Assembly (NCBI GenBank): GCA_023460235.1
Contig: JAEWRE010000039.1
Coordinates: 62,001-126,000, forward strand
Origin: Bacillota bacterium
Lineage (GTDB): Bacteria > Bacillota > Clostridia > TANB77 > CAG-465
DNA: 64,000 bases
Direction of reading: 5' to 3'
Position numbers and translations under genes: made by a program. The notes below the pieces were generated by a model. The model saw nothing but the letters and a program-made list of their open reading frames with translations, did no database searches and was not told the origin of the DNA. Below, in pieces: positions 46,101-55,012 of this stretch. Numbering within the stretch: the stretch's first letter is position 1; every line of letters starts with the position of its first letter.

Positions 46101-49100
46101 CTATTTGTAACATTATTTGTAGTTCCATCCATTACTAGATTTGTATTGCCATATACTGTCGCATAAGCACCGTTTCCACCTGCATATACACTGTTATTTA
46201 AAGTGGAATTTTTAATTCTAACATTAGTATTACCTTGAACTGTACCTTCATTTCCTCCACCATAAACATTGTCTCTAACAGTAGCACCTGTTATATTAAC
46301 ATTAGATGTAACAACATCTGCTTGGTTACCGCCACCAAATACAGAACCTTTTATTTCGCTTGTTATATTAACATTAGTTGTCTTAGTTGTAGCTTGGTCG
46401 CCACCCCCATAGACATTTTGAATAGTTCCATAACCAATATTAAGTTTTGATTCAGTTGCTATTCCACCCTGATTATTCCCACCATAGATATTATTAATCG
46501 ATAATGTTTTATTAGATATATTAACTGTACTATTTGTTACATTACTGTTACTGCTTCCTTGAGATGGATCTGTACCAACTCCATATGTAATACTATAGTT
46601 AGAAGCCGGTTGCATTGTAAGCATATCAAATGAAAAACTATAACTGCCACCACTGGCTATTGAATTAGCACCATACCATTTATTTACCTGATTGAAGGTA
46701 AAGACATCTCCATTTTTTGCAACATCTGTACTAGAACTATTTGCATATATAGCAGAATCCGATGATACAATATGACCACTCCAAGTACTAATTGTACTGC
46801 TAGTTGGATTTGATACTGTAACATTAATAGTAGCTATTGTTGGATAAGTTGTACTTTGCCATGTTGTATTAATAGCACTGCTAGTTACAGTTATATTAAC
46901 ACCTGCCTGAGTAGAAGATTGAGTAGCAACTGAAGATACTGGAATATTAAGTGTATTAACTGTTTTTATATTTGTTTTGCTAACATTTCCACTTGTATTA
47001 GAGCCTCCAAATACATTTTCTATTTCTCCACCTGCAATTTCTATATTTGATGAATATATTCCTGCTTGATTTCCTCCACCATATAAATTGCCAATTTTAC
47101 CTGCTCCAACTTTTATATATGAATTATCACTTGATGCTTTTTCTCCGCCTCCAAATACACTTGTTATTTGTCCACCTGTTATATTAATATTTGAAGTACT
47201 AGTAGTACCACCTTGATTATTTCCGCCATATATGTTTTGTACACTTCCTCCAGTTGAATTTATAACACTAGCTGAAACTGAACCTAGCGAATTAGATCCT
47301 CCAAATATATTATTAGCGCTACCGCCTTTTAAATTTATAACTGCTGTAGTTACCCCTGCTTGATTTCCGCCTCCAAATATACTAGGCACTGTGTTAGCTG
47401 AAGATTCCAAATTTATATTTGTGGCATTAGAGTCAACTCTATTACCGCCACCATATAAATAGCTAGTAATATTTGCACCATTTAATGTTAAGTTTGTAAC
47501 TCCAACTTTACCACCTAAATTATTTCCTCCATATACAGTATCAGCTGTTCCACTTGTTAATGTTAAATTTGTATTATCTACATTACCACTAGTATTTGAG
47601 CCGCCATATATTGTATTAACTTTTGTTCCAACTAAACTTATATTTGTTTTGGTTACACCAGAAGATTTTCCACCACCATATACATAATTTGCATTTCCTC
47701 CTATCAAATTAATATATGATTCGCCTGTCACTTCTCCTAAATTGCCACCACCATATATTTCTCCAAGAAGTGTACCACCATTTACACTGACATTAGTTTT
47801 TCCAACTGTACCAGCTATATTTCCACCTCCATATATGCTAGAACTAATATTGGATTGTAATGACAAATTAGTATTGCCTGTTAATTTTGCTGTTTCTGCA
47901 TAATTTGCAATTCCTTCACCAGCTCCGTAAATAATTCCATTAATTACTGGTGTATTTGTTACAGATATATATGTATTACCTTTCATCTTAGCAAGCTCAG
48001 TTTTACCAGAATAACTCGATGTTCCTCTTCCTGCTCCGTATATATTTCCTGTTATGCTTCCTCCACTTATATTTATGTATGAATTTCCATATAGTGCTCC
48101 GCCATCAGTTGCAATAGTAGAACTATCCAAATATTTTGAATATCCATATCCTGCACCATATATATTTCCATTTATTGTGCCACCAGTTATATTTATTGTT
48201 GATTTCGTTTCAATATTTTTACCATAAGATTTATATGGATCAGTAGAGTTTGCATCATATCCAGCAACTCCTCCAGCTCCTGCACCATAAACATTACTAT
48301 TTATAGTTCCTCCACTTATATTTATTTCAATATTGCCGTAGAAGTAAACATCACTTTGATTTCTTCCAAGTGAGCCACCATAAAGTTCACTTATATTTCC
48401 ACCAGATACAGATATTTTAGTAGAACCAAAATATGAGTTGCTAGGATAACCACTTATTTGTCTATCAACACCTATACTGCCTCCAATTATTCTTCCAATT
48501 TTGCCATTTTTAACCTCTAATTCAGTATTAGAATATATATTTCCATCAGTTTGACCGCCTACAAGTAAATTTATATCATTAGCATAACTTGCAGAAGTTG
48601 TAGACTCTTGTATATCAATTACAATTTTTGTATTAAATGGATTTGAAGATGAACCTGTTATATTATGTGACGTTGAGTTTGTTTGAGTATTTCTAGTACC
48701 TGCGAGAATTCTTGAATATGTGCCGCTCATGATTGTTATTGTATTATTATTGTTTGTAGAAGGTATACTAGTAGAATTGTAGTTTAAGAATGCACCTACA
48801 ATATGAAAGTCTGGAGCATTACCATCAGCTAGTGCATATGAAGTAGCACTCACTGCATATCTTTGCATTGATACACCTTTATCTATTGTTAGGTTGTATC
48901 CTTGAACATACATAAATGCTGCTCCAGTACTATTAGCAGAGGTAGCACCATAAAATTTTAAATACATAAATCTAGTATCAGCAAATATAAATGTTGCTCC
49001 ACTTCCTTGATATAGGTATAATCCAGCGCTATAATCATTTGATTTATATATTCCAGTTACAGTCGCTTTTTTAGAATAATAGGTACTTATAGTTGAAAGA

Positions 49101-51808
49101 TTTGAAGATGTAGCATTTAAATAATCAGTATTTAGATAATCACCTATAACAACAATTACATTAGAATATATTGAACCATTTGTATCTAATTTTTCATAGG
49201 CTTTTTTCATAGTTTTTACTGCTGTACTTGTAGTCAACCCATTATTTGAATCATTACCAGAACTATAATTTACATATATTACAGTTCTATCAACATAGCT
49301 AAAGCTAGCTTGTGCGGATAATTCAGGTATACGATTATTAGTTGCTATAACTTTATAATCAAACTCTTCATTAATACCACTTAAGGTTTTGGTATTAGCT
49401 CCTTCTATTTTAGTACTTGTCCCAACAATATCTTCTTTATACCACTCATAAGTATAATCAGATAAAGATATATACTTTAGTGCTGTACCCGTAAGATTTG
49501 CCGTAACAACATTATTTGTTCGATCAATATTAAATTCCACTTGTATATATAATCTTGGTATTGCAAATTTTACTATAGCATAGTAAGTACCATCATAAAT
49601 CAAAACTTCTACATTTTTATCAACAGTATATGATGCATTTATATTGGCTGTACTTCCAGTTAAACTAGAATCAATAGAATCATTAATATACCATCTATAT
49701 GCGTAATTATTTATATTATAATTATCACTAATATACACTTTATAGTTAAAATCAGTTGTCTCATCAACAGTTGCCGATATTCTTGGCACTAAAGAAAATT
49801 CATTATTTTCATACTTCCATAATATAGTACTTCCTGAATTAGCATTAAAATTTGCTAAACGAGTACTCACACTACTAACATATATTCCTTTGTTTATTCC
49901 TTGGACATAACCAATATTTGAAGTACTTGTACTAATTCTATAACTAGTTGTTGTACCTGTTGTACCCGTTGTAACACTTTGTGTAAAACTAGTATTGTTT
50001 GCTTTATATGCTGTATAATAACTGTTAGTTGTTAAAGCTGAAAAGTTATTACCATTCCACATATCATTATACTGACCGGTACCATAGCTTGAACTAGTAA
50101 GTACTGTTGCAAATATAGGTCCAATAAAACCTTTAGCATTTATATTTCCTTCAAATAAACAATTTGTAGGCCAAACACCCTGATTTCTTATTCTTCCAAT
50201 TATGCCACCAACGTTATATTGGGCAGCATAACTCATACTACTAACACTTATATTATTTAGATCAATATTTACTTTTGAGTAGCAGTTATCTATTGAATAC
50301 CAAGCAGCTGTTCCAGGATTGCTAGGAGTTGTTGACATTGTAGACTCTGCTAAGGTTTCACCCACAATACCTCCTGCTAAAATTCTAGCAGAATTATTAC
50401 TAAGAGCTATTGTCTTACTTGCTGTAATGTTTGAATTTTTTACAATAACATTGAATATAGTAGAATTTTTAAACATAGTACCTGCAACAATACCCATACT
50501 ATATCCTCTTTGATTGTTTCCGCTATAAGTACCTGTTGATGCTAATGTAATATTTACATTATTAAATTGTACATTTGATATTTTTGATCTTGCTGTTCCA
50601 CCACCTACTGATCCAAATATACCATAAGTGTACATTGTATTTGTTGGAAATGCTGTGGCAGAAGTTATAGTGCCATTTGATATGCTATGTCCTGCACCAT
50701 CAAAAATACCTCTAAATGAATATGTATAATCGCCTATTGGTGCCCATTCTCTTGAATCCAAATCAATGTCATTTGCAAGCTGAAAATATTTTCCTTCATA
50801 CATTTGTCCAGCATCCACTTGTGCAGCCAAATAGGCTAGATCTGCTCCATTTGCTATTATATATGGATTATTCTGATTGCCATTTCCAAAAGAAAAGCTA
50901 TCAGAAATTGATCCATCCCATTTATCTCCAGTTTGAACAATGCTATCTATACTAAGTGCTTCCACTCCTTCAGACATCATACTAAGTGCAGTTTCTTTTA
51001 TCTGTGTCTTATCAATTAATATATATGATGTTAAATCATTCACAATAAATTGTAGTTCATTATTGTTTATTGAATAATTTGAACTTAAATCTTCAATTTT
51101 ACTTTTCATATTACTACTATCTTCTAGTGATAATAGTTGATATGATAAAGAATTATCTATACGTTTATATGTTACTTTTATCTTCTCTCCATAATTAGAT
51201 GGTATATAATTATTTTCTCCATCTTTAATTTTAATATCATATGCCCATTTTATATTTCCATTATATTGAGAAATTATTTCATCAGTAACTGTTGAGCCTA
51301 TTTTATTAATCAGTAAACTTGAATTTACTGGCATATATCCTTCAGCTTTTATGCTATTTGAATCATCTATTTTAAACTCCAATAATTTATTATATAATTC
51401 TACTGAATTTACAACTTTAGTATCATAAATAACTTCTAAACTCAATGATAATTCATTTACTTCATCTGCAGTAAGATATATAGTTTCTCCATAGCTTTTT
51501 TCAACATATGAATCAGGATTAGTTAAATCACCATTATTTATATTTTTTTGCTTTATATAATACTTAGATATTATCTTATCATTTAACACTCTTGGTAAAG
51601 TAACATAAAATCCATTACCAGCATCTTCTTTTGCTAGTAATGTAACAAGCTGTGTATCAAGTATTTTTTTATTATCAATTATACTTACTTTTACTTCTAA
51701 TATATTTTCTGCTTTTGATTTACCCCAATCAATAATTTGTATTATTAATACAATTATTATGCAAAAAATGGTTAGAAATAATAGCTTTTTCTTATCCTTT
51801 TTTTTCAT
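43148..51808 (-). CDS. Giant surface protein with beta-helix repeats (about 2,886 residues)
   Basis: Start ATG 51808 chosen because GGTGA lies 5 nt upstream (51820 is an alternative). N-terminal basic lead and membrane segment (LLFLTIFCIIIVLIIQII). Then: a domain of about 250 residues; a GLUG-like beta-helix region around 305-600 (NNPYIIANGADLAYLA, FRGIFDGAGHSISNG); Ig-like segments about 690-840; a DUF1565/pectate-lyase-like start (YVNYSSGNDSNNG, about 850); a long array of about 20-residue repeats with the core Y-G-G-G-N (about 1105-2040), interrupted at about 1620-1760 by a CBM2-like module; and a C-terminal region with beta domains. No LPXTG motif or S-layer module seen at the end (EYFIIK). 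Likely an adhesin or matrix protein; retained by its N-terminal anchor or released by the adjacent peptidase. Confidence 0.88.
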   Translation of the reverse strand: MKKKDKKKLLFLTIFCIIIVLIIQIIDWGKSKAENILEVKVSIIDNKKILDTQLVTLLAKEDAGNGFYVTLPRVLNDKIISKYYIKQKNINNGDLTNPDSYVEKSYGETIYLTADEVNELSLSLEVIYDTKVVNSVELYNKLLEFKIDDSNSIKAEGYMPVNSSLLINKIGSTVTDEIISQYNGNIKWAYDIKIKDGENNYIPSNYGEKIKVTYKRIDNSLSYQLLSLEDSSNMKSKIEDLSSNYSINNNELQFIVNDLTSYILIDKTQIKETALSMMSEGVEALSIDSIVQTGDKWDGSISDSFSFGNGNQNNPYIIANGADLAYLAAQVDAGQMYEGKYFQLANDIDLDSREWAPIGDYTYSFRGIFDGAGHSISNGTITSATAFPTNTMYTYGIFGSVGGGTARSKISNVQFNNVNITLASTGTYSGNNQRGYSMGIVAGTMFKNSTIFNVIVKNSNITASKTIALSNNSARILAGGIVGETLAESTMSTTPSNPGTAAWYSIDNCYSKVNIDLNNISVSSMSYAAQYNVGGIIGRIRNQGVWPTNCLFEGNINAKGFIGPIFATVLTSSSYGTGQYNDMWNGNNFSALTTNSYYTAYKANNTSFTQSVTTGTTGTTTSYRISTSTSNIGYVQGINKGIYVSSVSTRLANFNANSGSTILWKYENNEFSLVPRISATVDETTDFNYKVYISDNYNINNYAYRWYINDSIDSSLTGSTANINASYTVDKNVEVLIYDGTYYAIVKFAIPRLYIQVEFNIDRTNNVVTANLTGTALKYISLSDYTYEWYKEDIVGTSTKIEGANTKTLSGINEEFDYKVIATNNRIPELSAQASFSYVDRTVIYVNYSSGNDSNNGLTTSTAVKTMKKAYEKLDTNGSIYSNVIVVIGDYLNTDYLNATSSNLSTISTYYSKKATVTGIYKSNDYSAGLYLYQGSGATFIFADTRFMYLKFYGATSANSTGAAFMYVQGYNLTIDKGVSMQRYAVSATSYALADGNAPDFHIVGAFLNYNSTSIPSTNNNNTITIMSGTYSRILAGTRNTQTNSTSHNITGSSSNPFNTKIVIDIQESTTSASYANDINLLVGGQTDGNIYSNTELEVKNGKIGRIIGGSIGVDRQISGYPSNSYFGSTKISVSGGNISELYGGSLGRNQSDVYFYGNIEINISGGTINSNVYGAGAGGVAGYDANSTDPYKSYGKNIETKSTINITGGTINGNIYGAGYGYSKYLDSSTIATDGGALYGNSYINISGGSITGNIYGAGRGTSSYSGKTELAKMKGNTYISVTNTPVINGIIYGAGEGIANYAETAKLTGNTNLSLQSNISSSIYGGGNIAGTVGKTNVSVNGGTLLGEIYGGGNLGEVTGESYINLIGGNANYVYGGGKSSGVTKTNISLVGTKVNTIYGGSNTSGNVDNTNLTLTSGTADTVYGGNNLGGKVGVTNLTLNGANITSYLYGGGNRVDSNATNINLESSANTVPSIFGGGNQAGVTTAVINLKGGSANNIFGGSNSLGSVSASVINSTGGSVQNIYGGNNQGGTTSTSNINITGGQITSVFGGGEKASSDNSYIKVGAGKIGNLYGGGNQAGIYSSNIEIAGGEIENVFGGSNTSGNVSKTNIKTVNTLNIPVSSVATQSSTQAGVNITVTSSAINTTWQSTTYPTIATINVTVSNPTSSTISTWSGHIVSSDSAIYANSSSTDVAKNGDVFTFNQVNKWYGANSIASGGSYSFSFDMLTMQPASNYSITYGVGTDPSQGSSNSNVTNSTVNISNKTLSINNIYGGNNQGGIATESKLNIGYGTIQNVYGGGDQATTKTTNVNITSEIKGSVFGGGNQADVVTSNVNITGATVRDNVYGGGNEGTVQGNTNVRIKNSTLNNSVYAGGNGAYATVYGNTNLVMDGTTNNVTNSVFGGGNKAITGDENVKNSVSTVNIVGGRIGKNVYGGANTSIVYGATKTNIGYDAVGDSSLERGNINILGTVFGGGEANESGSEVYDFSYISVTNGTNININANNYSEFYIKGSIFGSGNASSTSGSSFINIKNYGNIDNPQKNVSIQRATGVIMDNSAIALSGAKDRTNEYSNVNFSISRVNSLKLKNNSTLYLSCGVNLLENLYSMIDINGAETLAQVTIDTDTGNTVKNVDNRVYMYEGKVLNIATNEQVTAYGKVYGMTFLGMYTNNTNPSTSTGLYNHVFSNGQEITNMGTFSSNSYVLAEHKSNHNTSSDGFYTNINNDGYIKTKYIDVTPENDLYYIWSVGEQLNVTNFELTLTASKYITLGSYELLLTGFSHPNTKFMLSGFSSGLNEGINLLDKSDIEAIDKTDQVSNTNFGLSMESGKNGWRTNSETNFYTEDGATYSGSNQYITDNSNYTPTLSFYFYHSQNLTLEQNLGNVKIRLQVLTPIDDISYSISYIDININLITALYQDDYYESAIAPGKEFGLFSSTETSITNKSVFSTYYSLFIPDFSSSKYYSDYASDERAVVSRTSDNQKLVYKENTKITMIDLVTNTTYYYVVTKQDETSNKNIYKLSDFKKMGSTNEYYNKTLSNASYYNSSQNVEYESFIFQVDFSESNQSDAIVNASLLMELQNKDGQTLIGVLGIQRDSCKYSIYPDKEALIDVDSNLSSDLIYLGQAFNLDITTNFLQNVMNSKIVYDTKYFDEQMGIKISWFDSNGNQLNSDSLLGIKFTLDGITYYPRVDGTVRINIAERVSNIMSKIKIDTKQNTTLATGKYTIKVESFGSPDGIYYGLKSSDSVTKDVNIINGTYGLKVWFDDNTKIVDKTTGNTLYGNNTLLSHIEYTSSLTNPIITVSLERRDYSNTYSLSYDKVDLKGYVTNELEEFKTGEYVVSKSPQASSTFFLSIRPNMKTGTYRLVYNLYDKNTYIGQVMEYFIIK
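45700..48500 (-). repeat. Tandem (V/I)-(Y/F)-G-G-G-N repeat array inside the giant protein
   Basis: On the plus strand the array shows as recurring CCACCACCATATAT or CCACCAAATA blocks roughly every 60 nt. The coded unit is about 20 residues: I-x-(N/S)-(V/I)-(Y/F)-G-G-G-N-x-(A/G), then T-N-(I/V)-x-(I/L)-x-G-G. At least 35 units can be counted by eye. Glycine-turn repeats with alternating hydrophobics are typical for right-handed beta-helices. Confidence 0.8.
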
Positions 51809-51836
51809 ATTCTTCACCATTATTTTTAAATAATAT

Positions 51837-53384
51837 TTATTTTTTAATACTCTTTAATACCTTATTAAACTCATATAAATCACTAACTAAATTTAAATCT
51901 ATTTTATTTTTCATAATAGAGTAATATATTTCAAACTTTTTCAAAGATGTAATTAAATTATCTAAATTATCCTCATCTAATTCTTCTTTAGTAATAGTTA
52001 TATTGGATAATTGATACTTGTCCTTAATAATATATAAAATATTTTTATTTTCATTAATAGTTATATTATTTAAAATATTATAAGTAGGCTCTTTAATTAA
52101 ATATCTTAGATCATTTACTATTTCTTTTATTTCATCTTGCTCGATTCCTTTGTTAGTTTCATCTACACAATTAAACATATAATCGTAAAAACATGATGCT
52201 AAATACAATACGTCAAATAGCGTAGAATTTTCATTTATTTTTGTTTCTATTTTGTAATTAACTTTGGATTTATCCAGTTGCTCATATAACTCTTTTGTTT
52301 CCAAAACTATTGCTGTTTGTTTAGCTAAGTTTTCATCTTCAGACTTGCTAAAAATTCTTTTTTTATTAATGCTTAAAATCTTTTTTTCTTTTTTATTTAT
52401 TTCTTTCTTTAGCTTCTCATATAATTTCTTATTTTTCTCTTTTTTTTGATAAACATTATTTATAATATCAATTATAAATTTATATTTTAAATATAATTTA
52501 TATTCTTTTAATGTACTAGTAAATTTAAGCATTTCTAAATTTAGATCTTCTATTTTATCATCATCCAATTTTTCCAATACTTCTTGAGAAACAAAACCAG
52601 AAAGTGATGAATTATTTTTTTCTTTTGTATAGTCCTTAAAATTAATACTTCCATCAATAAAATTATTAATAAGTGTATTTTTATCTGTTATTTTTCTATA
52701 AATAAGGTCTTTTTTTAGCTTTATATAATCTTCATAAATATTAGGATTTAATTTTAGTATAGCTTCTTTCTTTTCTTGATAATATTTATCTATTTTTTTC
52801 TCATTAATTAAATATATATGTCTTATATTTAATTCAATATAATTTATAATTTCTGGACATTTCCAATATATTTTTTCAAATATTTCATTTGTTTTAAGAG
52901 TATTAGGAATATACTTTTCTTCAAAAAACATTTCTAAATATTCATTTACATACTTATTAAAAGAGAAATCATCTTGTGATATATTAATGCCTACTTTTTT
53001 AAATTTAGATATGCAATCAGAAATATTTTCATTTATAAGTGTTAAATCTTTCATATAATAATATTTAAGATTATGGATATTTATATCTAACCCCATTTTC
53101 TCATATGAAGTAGTTATATCATTTAGTATATACATATCTTCTTCTATATTAAGAATTTTTTCTTCTATATTATTTATTTCTAAATCTTTTTCTACATCAT
53201 TTAATTTATTAAATCTTCTCTCTATTTCTTTTATTATTAATGAGTCTTTTTCTAAAAATTCATTATACGAGTCTTCAAATCTTTTATATGAGCTATTTAT
53301 ATTCCTTATATTATTTGTTGGTAAAATAGCCAAAATTTCTTTTTCAACTTTTATTTTTTCTAATTCTTCTTCAAATTTATTCAT
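51837..53384 (-). CDS. Large cytosolic coiled-coil protein heading the giant-protein operon
   Basis: About 515 residues; ATG 53384 has GAGG 7 nt upstream. Very rich in Lys, Glu, Asn, Ile and Leu; heptad-like helices run through most of the length (about 30-110, 250-400). No membrane helix or signal. It ends 28 nt before the giant surface-protein start. It overlaps a 39-residue gene at its own start. Unknown function; a cytosolic scaffold or chaperone of the system is possible. Confidence 0.72.
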   Translation of the reverse strand: MNKFEEELEKIKVEKEILAILPTNNIRNINSSYKRFEDSYNEFLEKDSLIIKEIERRFNKLNDVEKDLEINNIEEKILNIEEDMYILNDITTSYEKMGLDINIHNLKYYYMKDLTLINENISDCISKFKKVGINISQDDFSFNKYVNEYLEMFFEEKYIPNTLKTNEIFEKIYWKCPEIINYIELNIRHIYLINEKKIDKYYQEKKEAILKLNPNIYEDYIKLKKDLIYRKITDKNTLINNFIDGSINFKDYTKEKNNSSLSGFVSQEVLEKLDDDKIEDLNLEMLKFTSTLKEYKLYLKYKFIIDIINNVYQKKEKNKKLYEKLKKEINKKEKKILSINKKRIFSKSEDENLAKQTAIVLETKELYEQLDKSKVNYKIETKINENSTLFDVLYLASCFYDYMFNCVDETNKGIEQDEIKEIVNDLRYLIKEPTYNILNNITINENKNILYIIKDKYQLSNITITKEELDEDNLDNLITSLKKFEIYYSIMKNKIDLNLVSDLYEFNKVLKSIKK

Positions 53385-53496
53385 TATCATTCCTCAATTT
53401 CTCTAAATTTTTAACTTCTTTTTCGAGATAATTTATAAATTCAATATTTTTTTTATACAACTCTATAAGCTCTTGATTGCTTAAATTTTTATACAT
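53377..53496 (-). CDS. Small coiled-coil protein of 39 residues
   Basis: ATG 53496 follows AAGGGG at a 10-nt distance and the frame ends at TAA 53377-53379, 8 nt inside the next gene. The product (MYKNLSNQELIELYKKN...) is one amphipathic helix. The position right behind the operon promoter and the overlap suggest a real, translationally coupled small gene. Confidence 0.55.
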   Translation of the reverse strand: MYKNLSNQELIELYKKNIEFINYLEKEVKNLEKLRNDNE

Positions 53497-53574
53497 ATTA
53501 CACTAACCCCTTAGTTTATTTTATCAAATTAGATTTTTACTATATATACATATTTTTTACTTTTAATATAATAT

Positions 53575-53603
53575 ATGATATATAATAACACTATCTTTGT
53601 CAA
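53575..53603 (-). promoter_or_regulatory. Promoter of the giant-protein operon
   Basis: On the minus strand TTGACA (53603-53598), 17-nt spacer, TATCAT (53580-53575). Five of six -10 bases and all -35 bases match the vegetative consensus. Confidence 0.65.
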
Positions 53604-53730
53604 CAATTTTCGATGTTAAATTCATATTAGAAGGAAATAAATATCTAATTTTGTCATTATAATAATTATATATTAAAAATATTAATACATCAAGCTTTTT
53701 AGTAGTTTAATTAATTAACTTTTTTATAAA

Positions 53731-53754
53731 AAAATAAGAGCATAAACTCTTATT
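53731..53754. terminator. Hairpin between two leftward operons
   Basis: AATAAGAG/CTCTTATT with 6-nt loop, preceded on the plus strand by an A run, so it suits minus-strand termination. Confidence 0.6.
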
Positions 53755-53780
53755 GTAGTAGATTAAGTCTACCAATCTGA

Positions 53781-53807
53781 AAAAAGGAAGCAATTACGCT
53801 CCCCTTT
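53781..53807 (-). terminator. Terminator of the two-helix membrane protein gene
   Basis: On the minus strand AAGGGGAGC, loop GTAATT, GCTTCCTTTTTT; stem with G-T pairs followed by T run. Confidence 0.65.
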
Positions 53808-53812
53808 TGATT

Positions 53813-54205
53813 TTATTTTGTTTTCTTTTCTTCTTTTATTAGCTTTCTCAATTTTAGAAAAGAAGCTACAAGTAGTAAACAAAATAAAAAGAAGAAAATC
53901 AAATCTAAATATGAGTGTTCTTTTAAAAAATCATATATGAACCTTCCAGCTAGTAGCACTGAAAACAAAATCGACATTAAAGCTCCTCTCTTATTTGATT
54001 TTATTTTTTCTTTTGGTTCTTCACTATCTTCTGTCATATCTTCCACTTCTTCTAAAACTTCAATTTTACTTTCTAGTTCTTGGATAATTTCTTCTAAAAC
54101 TTCTATTTTTTCTTTTGGTTCTCCCGGAATTTCGTCTAAAGTTTTAATATTTTCTTTTATTTCTTCTCTAATTTCTTCTAAAGATAAAATATTATCTTTT
54201 TGCAT
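53813..54205 (-). CDS. Small membrane protein with acidic coiled-coil N-terminus
   Basis: 130 residues from ATG 54205 (AAAGGA upstream; an ATG at 54220 in the same frame lacks a site). Residues 1-70 are acidic Glu/Ile/Leu heptads (LEEIREEIKENIKTLDEIPG); two membrane helices follow (ALMSILFSVLLAGRFIY and LIFFFLFCLLLVASFL), and a basic end. Unknown function; could be a holin-like or stress membrane protein. Confidence 0.68.
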   Translation of the reverse strand: MQKDNILSLEEIREEIKENIKTLDEIPGEPKEKIEVLEEIIQELESKIEVLEEVEDMTEDSEEPKEKIKSNKRGALMSILFSVLLAGRFIYDFLKEHSYLDLIFFFLFCLLLVASFLKLRKLIKEEKKTK

Positions 54206-54549
54206 CTGAAATCCTTTCATTAGGGTATTTTTACAGTTACTTTAACTAATTTATATTATATCATATTTCAAAATTTATGTCAAACTACATTTTAGTTAAT
54301 ATTTCCTACACCAGGGATAGCAAGTGTCTATTTATTTTACTTTTCCATTCAATGTAATCTTTTTGCGATACAAATGTATAATATTTATTTATCTAATATT
54401 TTCAATAATACTCGCGTATGTTCTTTGAGTATGCTTATTAAAATGAACATACTCAAATTTTGCTTAGATTCAAAAATTGATAATTTTTATAATATAAAAA
54501 AATTAGTGAATTTTATATTCACTAATTACATTTGTATTTATTATTTTTA
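54206..54549. other. Intergenic region with two hairpins
   Basis: TTTGAGTATG and CATACTCAAA form a 10-bp stem at 54425-54456. AATTAGTGAA/TTCACTAATT at 54501-54527 is the terminator of the following minus-strand gene. No gene seen. Confidence 0.65.
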
Positions 54550-54858
54550 TTATTCCTCATCAAAAGCTTTTAGAGCTATAGGTAATGATTGTATTACACA
54601 ATTACCAACAGCAGGTAACCCAATTAAAATACTGCTTATTATTTCATCCCTTGTTGCACCAGATGCCTTTGCCTCTTTAACATGAAAAGGTATGCCTCCT
54701 TCTAATCTTGCAGCAGCTAAAACTGATAAATATGCAAGTGTTTCTGTTTTTCTATCTAATTTGCTAATATTACTTAAGTTAGAAACAAATTGCATCTGTG
54801 CATTTTGATATTCAGGTGCATTTTCCATAAAACATTTAAAACTTTCACTTATACTCAT
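54550..54858 (-). CDS. Carboxymuconolactone decarboxylase-like (AhpD-fold) protein
   Basis: 102 residues, usual length for small CMD proteins. The helical text LDRKTETLAYLSVLAAARLE, then GGIPFHVKEAKASGATRDEI and ISSILIGLPAVGN is typical. The redox C-x-x-C of AhpD is replaced by G-G-I-P, so a peroxidase-type role is unlikely; only the histidine of F-H-V is kept. Isolated gene with its own terminator. Confidence 0.8.
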   Translation of the reverse strand: MSISESFKCFMENAPEYQNAQMQFVSNLSNISKLDRKTETLAYLSVLAAARLEGGIPFHVKEAKASGATRDEIISSILIGLPAVGNCVIQSLPIALKAFDEE

Positions 54859-55012
54859 AAAATACCTCCTTTTTTTGAATTATATCACTTTTTAAAATTA
54901 AAGTATATATATCTGGATTTATTTTATAAATTAATACTATTATATATTTTTTAATATTGCAAAGGTCAATAATATATGTTATACTCTTAAGAATAAATTG
55001 AGGGTGATACAA

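Noticed and set aside
45700..48500. Regular repeats taken as a CRISPR array
   Set aside because: The periodic units are all in frame within the giant protein and encode Y-G-G-G-N repeats; there are no identical repeats with unique spacers and no cas genes.
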